DNA of 35,114 bases from Lachnoclostridium sp. An169 (GCF_002160525.1 NZ_NFKT01000042.1:1-35114); one strand, 5' to 3'. Counted from the first letter of the stretch, positions 13,700-21,795 are shown. The notes: generated by a model from the letters alone, not told the origin. Numbers and translations: made by a program.

Positions 13700-14207
13700 T
13701 GTAAATATCAAATTCGTAAACGGCACATACCAGAATACAGACGCTATACATAATGCACTGTCTTATATCTTCCATCTTGACAGCAAAAAGCCACTACCGA
13801 TCCGGTTCTATGGAGTAGTAAATATAGGATATCCCCCGGATCCGAAAAAGCTCATAGAAGCATTTGAAGAGAATTATTATTCACAGAATCCAAAATACAT
13901 CCTGCCGCAGCAGCTCTGGCATATGCTCGTTACTATGCCATTCACATTAGATGAACCCTATGGAGACTATTTCTATATGGCAGACAGTATTGCCCGGATC
14001 TTCTCTTACGAATACCCGGTCTGTTATGCCTATCATACCGAAAATAAAACCACGGGAAATGAACACTCTCACTTTCACTTTATCATTTCTACCGCAAGTT
14101 ATATTCCTGATTTCCCGGCACTTGATGAAAACAGAATGACTGAATATCTCACAAAAATAAAGGAAACTGCCGGATACTACAATGTAAATCTCACATTAAA
14201 GGAGTGA
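13692..14207 (+). CDS. Minimal relaxase-like HUH protein (171 aa)
   Basis: The gene starts at TTG (13692) with GAGGTGAGC 8 bases upstream, overlapping the RHH gene. The protein looks like a single relaxase domain: a candidate catalytic Tyr25 in NALSYIFHL, then HMLVTMPF (His77), SIARIFSYEYPVCYAYH and the metal site NEHSHFHFIIST (His125, His127, His129). The order and spacing match the H-x-H-x-H motif III of Mob-type relaxases. It has no helicase, primase or long C-terminal region, so it is far shorter than ordinary relaxases (commonly 300 aa or more). It might nick DNA for mobilization, or act in rolling-circle replication or transposition. The family is inferred from motifs only. Confidence 0.65.
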   Translation: MTDVNIKFVNGTYQNTDAIHNALSYIFHLDSKKPLPIRFYGVVNIGYPPDPKKLIEAFEENYYSQNPKYILPQQLWHMLVTMPFTLDEPYGDYFYMADSIARIFSYEYPVCYAYHTENKTTGNEHSHFHFIISTASYIPDFPALDENRMTEYLTKIKETAGYYNVNLTLKE

Positions 14208-14217
14208 AACAGCAATT

Positions 14218-14400
14218 ATGTTTGAGTCTTATGACGATATACTGACCATTACTGATGTTGCAGAAATCTTGAAGATAGGAACTACCCAGGCATATAAAAT
14301 CGTCCGCGCCGGTCACTTGAAAGCCTATAAAGAAGGGAAAGACTGGAAGATTCCAAAACCCGCTCTTGAGAAATACATATTGGAGCAAAGCCGTTTCTAA
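14218..14400 (+). CDS. Excisionase-type helix-turn-helix protein
   Basis: This 60-aa protein is a bare winged HTH of the HTH_17/excisionase type: LTITDVAEILKIGTTQAYKIVRAGHLKAYKEGKDWKI in outline, with TTQAYKIVRAG as recognition helix and WKIPKPALEKYI as wing and closing helix. AAAGGAGTGA at the end of the upstream gene is its ribosome site. Such proteins act as recombination directionality factors or as small repressors of mobile elements. No integrase is encoded nearby. Confidence 0.8.
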   Translation: MFESYDDILTITDVAEILKIGTTQAYKIVRAGHLKAYKEGKDWKIPKPALEKYILEQSRF

Positions 14401-14430
14401 TTCAATGGAGCATGCCTATAAGAGAAAAGG

Positions 14431-14456
14431 GGGGGACATTTTCTGCTAATGCCCCC
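14431..14456 (+). terminator. GC-rich hairpin after the relaxase-like module
   Basis: GGGGGACATT and AATGCCCCC can pair around a 7-base loop with one bulge, and TGTTTT follows a few bases on. It closes the plus-strand three-gene module. The rest of 14401-14529 holds nothing else that I can support. Confidence 0.55.
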
Positions 14457-14529
14457 TGCTGTTTTCTGAAGAATCTCCAAACGCCCTATACCACAGAGCA
14501 CAATCAACGGCGTTGAGTTTACAATCACT

Positions 14530-14784
14530 TTACGCATTATTCAGCTCCTCCAGAAATTCTTCCTTAGCATCATACTTAAAGATAGATATATGATTTTGTC
14601 CCAGATATTTTACGAACTCTTCTTCTGTCATCCCTGCAATTTGAGCACAATAACCGATTGATACGCCACTCTGAGTATAGTATCCTACCGCTACTGCACA
14701 GCTCGCAAAACGGTTTGCCTCTTCCCTGCTCATTTTTGTATCGAAAAGTACTTCATCTGGTATGCTAATCGCTATCTGGCACGT
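14530..14784 (-). CDS. UPF0175 family protein with an ACG at the usual start position
   Basis: The product matches UPF0175 (VapB-like putative antitoxins): ISIPDEVLFDTKMSREEANRFA, then VSIGYCAQIAGMTEEEFVKYLG and a C-terminal FLEELNNA. Family members normally begin M-C-x-x-x-I-x-I-P-D-E-V-L. Here the codon before Cys is ACG at 14784-14782. A GGAGGTG site lies 6 bases upstream of that codon, where a start should be. The only ATG available, at 14799, overlaps this site and lacks its own. So the gene may start at ACG, use the ATG inefficiently (89 aa), or be silenced by a point mutation. It follows the AAA-ATPase gene by 8 bases. Confidence 0.7.
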   Translation of the reverse strand, partial: TCQIAISIPDEVLFDTKMSREEANRFASCAVAVGYYTQSGVSIGYCAQIAGMTEEEFVKYLGQNHISIFKYDAKEEFLEELNNA

Positions 14785-14807
14785 TATTAACACCTCCATG
14801 ATTATTT

Positions 14808-16547
14808 TTATAAATTTTCATCCTCGGTTTCTTTTTCAACCATAATCCTGCATTTCTTTTTATTGCAGGCAATTCCATATTTCAAAATCGTGTGGCATCC
14901 TTCCTCTTTCAAAGCCTGTGCGTATCCACTCGCCTTAATCTGATCCAGGGCGCCCCTGCATACATAGTCGTAACGTGACTCTTCTGCATACTTGACTTCA
15001 ATAACTATACCGATGCTTTCGTCTTCGATTTTGATAATAATGTCGCTGTATCCTTCCCCGGCTTCTTTATTTGAACGTACATACCATCCGTTTTTGTACC
15101 CAAGGATTCCCAGGAGGATACCGTGATAAAAGTTCTCTTTTGTCGGTTTCCTGGCAAAGGTATCTCGGATACTGATGGTTTTCCCGAGATAATCCGTAAA
15201 CAGCCGCTCTGCATCCCCGGCATTCCCCGTCTGGAGTGCCTGACAGAATGCATCCAGAGTCTTTCCGTCCTGCTCTACATTTTTCCTGAACATTGTCATA
15301 ATCTGATTTTTGAAAATATTCCGGATTTCCATATTGGGGATTGCCAGCTGATAGGTTCTGCCATCCAAGGTTCCCCTCTGGGTTAAATATCCGGTCGTAA
15401 ACAGCACGCTCCAGATATTATCCGTCGTATCGTAAAGCCTGTTATAGGTCAGATCTTCATGAATCTCCTTCGCAACAGTCTCACCGGCAACCAGTGCTTC
15501 AATCTCACTTTTTGTCAGCCCATCGCCAATCCGTTCAATAAAGTGCCGGACAATATCATTACTGCTTGTATTCGACCAATAGTCCTGCGGCGGAAGATCC
15601 CGTCTGACCTGGAGTTTATTTACATAATTGATCACGTCCCAGGGGCAGTATACGTCGGTATCCCCAAACCGGTAACCGTCATACCATTCCCGGATCAGAT
15701 CATACTTGTCCTCCAGATCGTAATAGCGCAGCATTCTCTTGACTTCCGAATCTGTAAATCCGAAATAGGAATCGCAGTCCTCGTCTGTTATCGAGAAAAT
15801 ACTTGGATTATTCAGTCCGGTAAAAATACTTTCCTTCGATACCCGCAGGCATCCGGTCAGTACAGCAAAATACAGGCTGTCATTTGTTTTCAGCACCTGC
15901 TCAAACATATTCCGGATCAGAAGAATCATCTCGTCGTAGTAATGACGCTCATTGGCTTTTGAAAGGGGAACATCGTATTCATCAATCAATACAATTACCT
16001 TTTCACCGAAATGCTTTTCCAACAGCATGGATAACGTTTTCAGACTTCCCATCAGCACGGCATCCGACATCAGGAATCCGCCTTCTGTCCCTGCGTCCAC
16101 ATTGACCAACTGGGCATACTGCTTCCGGTCAACTTCATTCAGTTTCTCACTTGCAGTAAACAGGTCGTAAAATCTGGAGGCTTCGTTTCCTACAACCGAA
16201 CACATAAGAGCACGGGCAGTGGGGTAATCTGCTCCGTTGACCCCCTTCAAAGAAATAGAAACAACGGGATATTTCCCCATATATTTATTACACAGCTCCA
16301 TATCAGAGCTGATTTCAAGCTCTTCAAAAAGCTTATCATCACAGCCGATTTCGAGAAAGCATTTCAACATACTCATGTTCAAAGACTTTCCAAATCGGCG
16401 CGGTCTTGTAAAAAGGTTCACCTTTCCCCGTCTCTGCAGCAGATCACGAATCATTGCCGTTTTGTCCACATAGTAATAGTCATCCGACCTTATCTCTTCA
16501 AAGCTTTCTATACCTACCGGGAGTCGCTTTTTACCTGTATCATACAT
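14808..16547 (-). CDS. AAA-ATPase with PD-(D/E)XK nuclease-like domain
   Basis: This 579-aa protein has the two-domain plan of the abundant AAA_ATPase-like plus DUF1703-type proteins. The N-terminus (LPVGIESFEEIRSDDYYYVDKT) leads to a P-loop-like TRPRRFGKSLNMS (residues 47-59) and a Walker B-like VIVLIDEYD (residues 184-192). The C-terminal domain is nuclease-like, with YSDIIIKIEDESIGIVIEVKYA giving the Asp and Glu-x-Lys set. These proteins occur in many copies in Bacteroidetes and Clostridia and are suspected in defence or mobile-element biology, without firm proof. GGGGGAT precedes the ATG. The 5' end of this gene is repeated at 16895-16932. Confidence 0.85.
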   Translation of the reverse strand: MYDTGKKRLPVGIESFEEIRSDDYYYVDKTAMIRDLLQRRGKVNLFTRPRRFGKSLNMSMLKCFLEIGCDDKLFEELEISSDMELCNKYMGKYPVVSISLKGVNGADYPTARALMCSVVGNEASRFYDLFTASEKLNEVDRKQYAQLVNVDAGTEGGFLMSDAVLMGSLKTLSMLLEKHFGEKVIVLIDEYDVPLSKANERHYYDEMILLIRNMFEQVLKTNDSLYFAVLTGCLRVSKESIFTGLNNPSIFSITDEDCDSYFGFTDSEVKRMLRYYDLEDKYDLIREWYDGYRFGDTDVYCPWDVINYVNKLQVRRDLPPQDYWSNTSSNDIVRHFIERIGDGLTKSEIEALVAGETVAKEIHEDLTYNRLYDTTDNIWSVLFTTGYLTQRGTLDGRTYQLAIPNMEIRNIFKNQIMTMFRKNVEQDGKTLDAFCQALQTGNAGDAERLFTDYLGKTISIRDTFARKPTKENFYHGILLGILGYKNGWYVRSNKEAGEGYSDIIIKIEDESIGIVIEVKYAEESRYDYVCRGALDQIKASGYAQALKEEGCHTILKYGIACNKKKCRIMVEKETEDENL

Positions 16548-16558
16548 CTTGCAATATC
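16521..16558. repeat. Direct repeat, copy 1 (5' end of the AAA-ATPase gene)
   Basis: This 38-bp stretch covers the ribosome site and the first nine codons (MYDTGKKRL) of the AAA-ATPase gene on the minus strand. It recurs with one mismatch at 16895-16932. Confidence 0.9.
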
Positions 16559-16763
16559 CCCCTTTATATTTCTGATAACGCCTCGCTTTTCCATACTACA
16601 GTTCTTATAGTAATCCATAATATACTCAAGCTGTTTTTATTTGTCCTTTATTATAACGTATTCGCTAAAATTTGTATACCGGATATCGTCAATGCTTTTC
16701 CGCATTATTCTCGCTACAAAGAGCGATGGTCATTTTATCTTTTTGTCTCTTCACCTCTTCAAG

Positions 16764-16865
16764 ATGAACTGGCTGCTTATGTCGATCGTGCTGCTCTGCT
16801 TCATGGCGATGGCGCTGTATGCGGTGATCGGGGTGGTGGAGAAACTCTGCCGGAAGTGGTTCTGA
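16764..16865 (+). CDS. 33-aa hydrophobic membrane peptide
   Basis: ATG at 16764 gives a peptide starting MNWLLMSIVLLCFMAMALYAV and ending IGVVEKLCRKWF. One 20-residue transmembrane helix is followed by a basic end, so the C-terminus should be cytoplasmic. No strong ribosome site is seen, and the frame is open further upstream. Its GC content is higher than the flanking DNA, and it sits between two copies of the direct repeat, so it may have arrived with that segment. Otherwise 16548-17078 holds only the promoters and repeats listed. Confidence 0.4.
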   Translation: MNWLLMSIVLLCFMAMALYAVIGVVEKLCRKWF

Positions 16866-16894
16866 GGGGATGCCCTGCCAGGACACATTCTCAG

Positions 16895-16932
16895 GAGCCG
16901 CTTTTTACCTGTATCATACATCTTGCAATATC
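16895..16932. repeat. Direct repeat, copy 2 (orphan 5' end of an AAA-ATPase gene)
   Basis: This matches 37 of 38 bases of 16521-16558, again with the ATG and first nine codons on the minus strand. After the match the frame runs into unrelated sequence. It is either the scar of recombination between two members of this gene family or the edge of a duplication. Confidence 0.85.
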
Positions 16933-16975
16933 TGTGAAATCCGGATAAGTATGCAACTCCGGAAATTAAGCATGT

Positions 16976-16996
16976 ATTAAGTGTATTTCACTTAAT
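16976..16996. promoter_or_regulatory. Palindromic operator upstream of the glycosidase gene
   Basis: ATTAAGTG and CACTTAAT are perfect inverse copies around a 5-base spacer. The site lies a few bases upstream of the predicted -35 box, where an activator would bind. Confidence 0.55.
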
Positions 16997-17002
16997 ATTT
17001 TC

Positions 17003-17031
17003 TTGTTGTTAAGTTCTCTCTTTGCTATGAT
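17003..17031 (+). promoter_or_regulatory. Promoter of the DUF5605-type glycosidase gene
   Basis: The -35 box TTGTTG (17003-17008) and the -10 box TATGAT (17026-17031) are separated by 17 bp. The gene's ATG is 48 bases downstream. Confidence 0.6.
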
Positions 17032-17078
17032 ATCATCATAGAATACAGATAACTCTGTCAGAACAAGGAGGTAACACG

Positions 17079-18593
17079 ATGAAACGCTATGAGACATTTG
17101 AACTGACGTTCTCCGGTCCGGAACCGGAAGGCTCTCAGGCACTTGCAGATATTCAGGCAAAATTCAGTTGCGGGGATGAGACATGGAATGTAAAAGGATT
17201 TTATGATGGAAATGGTACTTACAAAGTCCGTTTTCTTCCGCAGAAGGAAGGACATTATACGTGGGCAGTATCCGGCGTTGTCAACGCGTCCGGTGAAGAA
17301 GACTGCACCGTATCCGAAACTGCACACGGCATGGTTCAGGCAGAAGGCACTCATTTTGTTTATCAGGACGGCACAAAATATCTGCCTTTCGGTACAACGA
17401 TTTATGCCCTCGCCCACCAGTCTGAAGAACTGATCGAGCAGACGCTTAACACGCTTTCTACAGCGCCGTTTAACAAGGTGCGCCACTGCATCTTTCCGAA
17501 GCACTACGACTACAACCACAATGAGCCCCAGTTCTATCCTTTTGAAAAAGATGCGGACGGGAAATGGGATGTGCACCGCCCCTGCTTCGCATACTGGGCT
17601 CACTTTGAGAAAATCCTTAACCGTCTCGGAGAAATGGGGATAGAGACAGATCTGATCCTCTTCCATCCTTACGACCGCTGGGGATTTTCCAAAATGAGCA
17701 TGGAGGAGAACAAGGTTTATCTGGATTACGCCTTAAGACGTCTCGCGGCTATTCCCTATATCTGGTGGAGCATGGCAAATGAATATGACCTGATGTTCCA
17801 TCTGTCAGAGAACGACTGGTTTGAGATTGAAGACACGATCGTGAAAAATGATCCTTACGGCCATCTTCTGAGCAATCATAACTGCATCAAATTTTATGAT
17901 TTTTCAAGACCTGCCATCACACATGTCTGCGTCCAGACTATTGCATTCTACAAAGCCGCGGAATGGATGGATCGCTACCAGAAACCGGTTGTCTACGACG
18001 AGTTCTGCTATGAAGGAGATATTCAGCACGAATGGGGAAATATTTCTGCATTTGAGATGACGAACCGTTTCTGGAAAGCCTGCTCTGTAGGCGCTTACGC
18101 GACTCACGGCGAGACATTTTTCTCTGAAGATGAGATTCTCTGGTGGGCGAGAGGCGGTGTTCTCAAAGGTGAAAGTCCAAAGCGGATCGCTTTTCTGAAG
18201 GATCTTCTCTACAGCCTGCCGTCACCGGTAGAACCATGGAATGAACCGAGAAAATTGGAGCCCGGACAGGAGGAGGAGCCTGTGAATGCCGCGGAGAATC
18301 CGTTTATTCATCTGTTTAACTCTGTTACAGACGAAAATGCGGAGTGTATCAAGATGAAAGGCGATAATTTTAACGGCCACTGCGGGGATGACGCTTTTCT
18401 GAAATACTTCAGCGGGCATCAGCCCAGCATTTCCTCGATCAATCTGCCGGAAAACGCTTCCTACCGGATTGATGTGATCGATGTGTGGAATATGACAAGG
18501 GAAACACTGATTGAAAAGGCAAGCGGGTATACAGATATGAAACTTCCCGGAAAAGAAGGGATTGCTGTGCTGGCGGTTAAAATAACAGAATAG
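17079..18593 (+). CDS. Clan-A-type glycoside hydrolase (DUF5060/DUF5605)
   Basis: This 504-aa protein has no signal peptide, so it acts inside the cell. An N-terminal beta-sandwich (about residues 1-95, DUF5060-like, TFELTFSGPEPEG) precedes a TIM barrel (about 100-400). The barrel shows two probable catalytic glutamates: Glu235 in WWSMANEYD and Glu308 in VVYDEFCYEG, at strand ends as expected for clan GH-A retaining enzymes. The C-terminal 90 residues form a small beta domain (DUF5605-like). The substrate is not predictable, but relatives are tied to plant or host glycan breakdown, and uptake of oligosaccharides would be needed. AAGGAGG precedes the ATG. It is monocistronic, with an upstream palindromic operator and a terminator after it. 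Confidence 0.85.
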   Translation: MKRYETFELTFSGPEPEGSQALADIQAKFSCGDETWNVKGFYDGNGTYKVRFLPQKEGHYTWAVSGVVNASGEEDCTVSETAHGMVQAEGTHFVYQDGTKYLPFGTTIYALAHQSEELIEQTLNTLSTAPFNKVRHCIFPKHYDYNHNEPQFYPFEKDADGKWDVHRPCFAYWAHFEKILNRLGEMGIETDLILFHPYDRWGFSKMSMEENKVYLDYALRRLAAIPYIWWSMANEYDLMFHLSENDWFEIEDTIVKNDPYGHLLSNHNCIKFYDFSRPAITHVCVQTIAFYKAAEWMDRYQKPVVYDEFCYEGDIQHEWGNISAFEMTNRFWKACSVGAYATHGETFFSEDEILWWARGGVLKGESPKRIAFLKDLLYSLPSPVEPWNEPRKLEPGQEEEPVNAAENPFIHLFNSVTDENAECIKMKGDNFNGHCGDDAFLKYFSGHQPSISSINLPENASYRIDVIDVWNMTRETLIEKASGYTDMKLPGKEGIAVLAVKITE

Positions 18594-18661
18594 GGGGGCT
18601 GCGCCCCCGGCTCCGTCCACAGTGCGGCAGCGGGATTCCGCGCTTCGCGCTCCATCCCGCT
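18594..18661. repeat. GC-rich palindromic intergenic units (REP-like)
   Basis: Directly after the TAG stop come GGGGGC-TGC-GCCCCC (18594-18608) and then AGCGGGAT/ATCCCGCT (18629-18636 with 18654-18661), with an inner GCGC/GCGC. The base composition is well above the surroundings. The units look like REP-type repeats; whether copies occur elsewhere cannot be seen here. Confidence 0.55.
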
Positions 18662-18684
18662 CACGGGCTGCGCCCTATGTGAGA

Positions 18685-18736
18685 TAAAAAAAGAGATGAC
18701 ACATTCATGCAAGCATGATGAGTCATCTCTTTTTTA
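18685..18736. terminator. Bidirectional terminator between convergent genes
   Basis: GAGATGAC (18693-18700) and GTCATCTC (18722-18729) pair perfectly, with an inner CATGC/GCATG. They are flanked by AAAAAA before and TTTTTT after, so transcripts from both the glycosidase and the transporter genes would end here. Confidence 0.92.
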
Positions 18737-18755
18737 TCTCCCGCACTGCTTGAGC

Positions 18756-20126
18756 CTAACCTGCAAATTTAGACCAATATCCCTGAATGAACAGGAACAG
18801 GACTATAAGCGGAACGATATAGGTTACGTAGATTCTGACTGCTTTCGGGAATTTGGGGCCTTCGCCGGTGTTGGCTTCTTTCAGGAAGTTATTCCAGCCC
18901 CAGCCGTAACGGCTTGTACAGAAGAGCACGTATATAAGGCTTCCGAGCGGCAGCAGGTTGTTGCTTACGATGAAATCTTCAAGGTCGAGGATTGCACTGC
19001 CCGGCCCGAAGGGCTCGAATCCGCTCAGCAGGTTATAGCCGAGTACACAGGGCATGGAAAGCACGATAATCGCCACCAGATTTACCGCTACCGCTTTTCC
19101 TCTGGAACATCCCGTCAGGTCCATGGCGAAAGCGATAATATTTTCAAATACTGCAATGATCGTGGACGCCGCCGCGAAGAACATGCAGATAAAGAATACC
19201 GCTCCCCAGATTCTTCCTCCTGCCATGGAGTTAAAGATATTCGGCAGGGTGATGAAGATAAGGTTCGGACCGCTGTCCGGGTTTACTCCAAACGCGAAAC
19301 TTGCCGGGAAGATGATCAGTCCCGACGTAAAAGCAACGCAGGTGTCCAGAATCGTAATATAGATCGCCTCTCCCGGAAGGGTTCTCTTCTTGTCGATATA
19401 ACTTCCGAAAATAGCCATCGCGCCGATACCAAGGCTCAGAGTAAAGAAAGACTGACCCATGGCGGCGGAGATTACTTCCATGATTCCCGCTTCTTTCATT
19501 TTGCCGAAATCAGGGAGAAGATAGAAACGTAGTCCCTCTCCTGCTCCGGGAAGCAGAATCGAGCGGACAGCCAGAATAATCAGCATGATGAACAAAAGCA
19601 CCATCATCACCTTGGTAATTCCTTCCACACCTTTCTGCAGTCCCAGTCTGCAGACGCCAAAGCATAGGACAACGACAATAATCATAAGCACCGTCATCAG
19701 CACAGGCTCTCCCATAAGTTCTCCGAACTCTGTCTCAATCTGTGCAGTGTCCATTCCTTCGAATCCGCCTGCCCCCATCTTGAAGATATACAGAAGAAGC
19801 CATCCCCCGATGGTTGTGTAGAACATCATCAGAAGGTAATTGCCCGCGATACCGAAGAATTTGTACCAGTGCCATTTTGTCCCTTTCGGTTCCAGTCTGT
19901 CAAACGCAAGGGCGATACTTGCCTGGGAAGCACGTCCCACAGAAAACTCCATAATCATAATCGGCAGACCAAGAAGCACAAGGCAGGCCAGATAGATCAG
20001 CACAAACGCCGCTCCGCCGTACTGTCCGGTAATATACGGAAAACGCCAGACATTTCCCAGTCCGATGGCACATCCGGCCGAGATCAGGATAAATCCCAGC
20101 CTGGTGCCGAATTTCTCTCTTTTCAT
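18756..20126 (-). CDS. Sodium-dependent transporter, NSS/SNF family
   Basis: This 456-aa membrane protein of the LeuT/neurotransmitter-sodium-symporter family imports small amino-acid-like substrates with Na+. TM1 has the family signature SAGCAIGLGNVWRFPY, with the unwound stretch that binds Na+ and substrate. TM2 follows with LIYLACLVLLGLPIMIMEF. The later blocks LSLGIGAMAIFGSYI and VFFICMFFAAASTIIAVFENI correspond to TM6-TM8. About 11 membrane segments are seen, which is usual for bacterial members that lack TM12. Nothing shows the substrate. It lies 60 bases after the thioesterase gene in the same orientation and ends at the bidirectional terminator. Confidence 0.93.
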   Translation of the reverse strand: MKREKFGTRLGFILISAGCAIGLGNVWRFPYITGQYGGAAFVLIYLACLVLLGLPIMIMEFSVGRASQASIALAFDRLEPKGTKWHWYKFFGIAGNYLLMMFYTTIGGWLLLYIFKMGAGGFEGMDTAQIETEFGELMGEPVLMTVLMIIVVVLCFGVCRLGLQKGVEGITKVMMVLLFIMLIILAVRSILLPGAGEGLRFYLLPDFGKMKEAGIMEVISAAMGQSFFTLSLGIGAMAIFGSYIDKKRTLPGEAIYITILDTCVAFTSGLIIFPASFAFGVNPDSGPNLIFITLPNIFNSMAGGRIWGAVFFICMFFAAASTIIAVFENIIAFAMDLTGCSRGKAVAVNLVAIIVLSMPCVLGYNLLSGFEPFGPGSAILDLEDFIVSNNLLPLGSLIYVLFCTSRYGWGWNNFLKEANTGEGPKFPKAVRIYVTYIVPLIVLFLFIQGYWSKFAG

Positions 20127-20186
20127 TCAGTAAGTTCCTCTCTTCCTTCTTATTTTTTAATTTTGCAAACATCCGGAGGCAGACAC

Positions 20187-20591
20187 TCATCCCTTCCTGT
20201 GGCTCGTGTTAAAGCCCGTGGTATTTACAACGGCTGCCAGATTCCCCAGATCATCTTTCACTTCAATCCGGTAATAGCTTGTCGTCCTTCCGTTTTTCAC
20301 ACAGAATGCCTCTGCGCTTAAGACTTCCCCTTTTGCCGCGCCCAGATAGGCAATCTCGGAATTCAGGGAAACCGTCCCCACCTCCTGCCAGTTGGACGCC
20401 ACAGCGAAGGCAAAGTCTGCCAGTGTAAAATACACACCGCCCATCACCGCACCCATGGCATTTCTGTGCCGGTCCTCAAGCTGAAGGATGCATTTTGCAT
20501 AATGATCATCCACCTCGGCTATCACTGCACCGTTATCCGTGGCGAAACGGTCTTTACTGAATAAATCCACGATTTGTTCCGTTGGTTTCAT
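20187..20591 (-). CDS. PaaI-type hotdog thioesterase
   Basis: This 134-aa single hotdog-fold protein has HRNAMGAVMGGVYFTLADFAFAVASN, the helix and preceding turn that form the active site of PaaI-type thioesterases. The rest is a five-stranded sheet (TVSLNSEIAYLGAAKGEVLSAEA). Such enzymes hydrolyse acyl-CoA thioesters, often aromatic or misacylated CoA. ATG at 20591 is chosen because GGAGG lies 8 bases before it; the ATG two codons earlier is too close to that site. It is upstream of the transporter gene, probably co-transcribed, without an obvious metabolic link. Confidence 0.85.
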   Translation of the reverse strand: MKPTEQIVDLFSKDRFATDNGAVIAEVDDHYAKCILQLEDRHRNAMGAVMGGVYFTLADFAFAVASNWQEVGTVSLNSEIAYLGAAKGEVLSAEAFCVKNGRTTSYYRIEVKDDLGNLAAVVNTTGFNTSHRKG

Positions 20592-20644
20592 GCCCATTTC
20601 CTCCTCGTAAAAACATCGTTTTCAGTATATCACAAAAAGCGGGC

Positions 20645-21613
20645 TCATCCTAGCAGAAAATCTCTTTCGTATGAAAGTTCATAAAAATTCTCAAACCGGT
20701 TCAGTCCCATAATATCCTGTCCGACAGAAGATTTTCTGTCGGGATGGCGCACTTTCTCCTTCTGCCACGCCCTCGGTGACATTCCCCGCTGCTGTGAAAA
20801 CACACGGTAAAAGTTGCTCAGACTTGTAAACCCGCTCTTTTCCGCCACCTCCATAATATCCCAGTCGGTATTTTCCAGGTAGCCGCATGCTGCATTGATC
20901 CTTACCATATTCAGATAGTCAGAAAAGCTCACTCCGATCTGCTTTTTAAACATACGGTATACCGTGGGCTCGCTGACGCCGAGTTTGCCGGCGACCACTG
21001 CGGCGCTTAATTCTTCCGCAAAATCCCGGTTCAGGATTTCCAGACATTTTTCGAGGCTTTTCTGGGGTGCTCCGGCACGCAGATCATTCTTCTCTGCTAC
21101 TTTTCTCTTATTGCGGGAAAGGTGCAGAAGTACATTGTACATTTCCCTGTGAAACCAGTCCCACTCCTCTTCGGAACACTCTTTTCCTCCGCTTCTGTCC
21201 GGCGTCAGAAGCCATGTCATTCTCCGCAGACTCTTTTTTACCGAAAGGATCTCCTCGTCCTCCCGGCTCTTTCTGCGCTCTCCCACAGTGGCCAGTTCGT
21301 ACTGCTCATTCGCCTGCCGGTGCAGCATCGAAGCGTCAATCAGAACAATAATCTGAAGCCCGCCCCGGCTTCCGTCAAAGATCTCGTGGCTCATACCGCT
21401 GTCAATAGTCAGAATGTCTCCTTCCTCCATTTCCAGAACATTTCCTTCCAGACGCACGCGTATCTTCCCTTTCAGGCAAAAAAGGATCTCCAGACTGCTG
21501 TGCCAGTGCAGACCGTTGAAAAGGAGATTGCCCGCAAACGCCGTAGCCTTCATCTCCTCACTGTAAAAATGTCCGCTTTTGATCTCATAATATCCTTCCC
21601 TGCTTCCCGCCAT
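20645..21613 (-). CDS. AraC-family transcriptional regulator with cupin domain
   Basis: This 322-aa regulator has an N-terminal cupin-type sensor (about residues 20-95, HWHSSLEILFCLKGKIRVRLEGN, VLEMEEGDILTIDSGMSHEI) that would bind a small sugar. The C-terminal AraC domain (about 185-285) carries two HTHs: ELSAAVVAGKLGVSEPTVYRMFKKQIG and WDIMEVAEKSGFTSLSNFYRVFSQQRG, ending MSPRAW. It is divergent from the GH30 gene, so it most likely activates GH30 when its ligand is present. The spacer contains two inverted repeats that could be its sites. The ATG is preceded by AAGGGGG. Confidence 0.9.
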   Translation of the reverse strand: MAGSREGYYEIKSGHFYSEEMKATAFAGNLLFNGLHWHSSLEILFCLKGKIRVRLEGNVLEMEEGDILTIDSGMSHEIFDGSRGGLQIIVLIDASMLHRQANEQYELATVGERRKSREDEEILSVKKSLRRMTWLLTPDRSGGKECSEEEWDWFHREMYNVLLHLSRNKRKVAEKNDLRAGAPQKSLEKCLEILNRDFAEELSAAVVAGKLGVSEPTVYRMFKKQIGVSFSDYLNMVRINAACGYLENTDWDIMEVAEKSGFTSLSNFYRVFSQQRGMSPRAWQKEKVRHPDRKSSVGQDIMGLNRFENFYELSYERDFLLG

Positions 21614-21660
21614 ATATACTGAGCCCCCTTCATTTGCCAGGAATCACCGGCCTCACTGTG

Positions 21661-21697
21661 CTGCACCTCCGCCATAACCGGACCTGAGGTGCGGCAG
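21661..21697. promoter_or_regulatory. Inverted repeat in the AraC-GH30 gap
   Basis: GCACCTC (21663-21669) and GAGGTGC (21686-21692) pair perfectly, and CTG/CAG matches lie just outside them. It is near the AraC gene start and could be a regulator site or a hairpin. Confidence 0.4.
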
Positions 21698-21795
21698 ATC
21701 CGGTTCCGGACACTGAAAACCTGTATGTTACTTTTTCTGATTCAATCAATAACATAATCCGGGAATTTTTTCAACAGTTTTCTCACAATTATGAT

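Noticed and set aside
16689..16886. 65-aa minus-strand frame between the two direct repeats
   Set aside because: It is His/Gln-rich with no ribosome site and antisense to the more plausible membrane-peptide ORF.
18696..19532. 278-aa plus-strand open frame
   Set aside because: It is antisense to the NSS transporter, starts inside the bidirectional terminator and lacks any recognisable fold.
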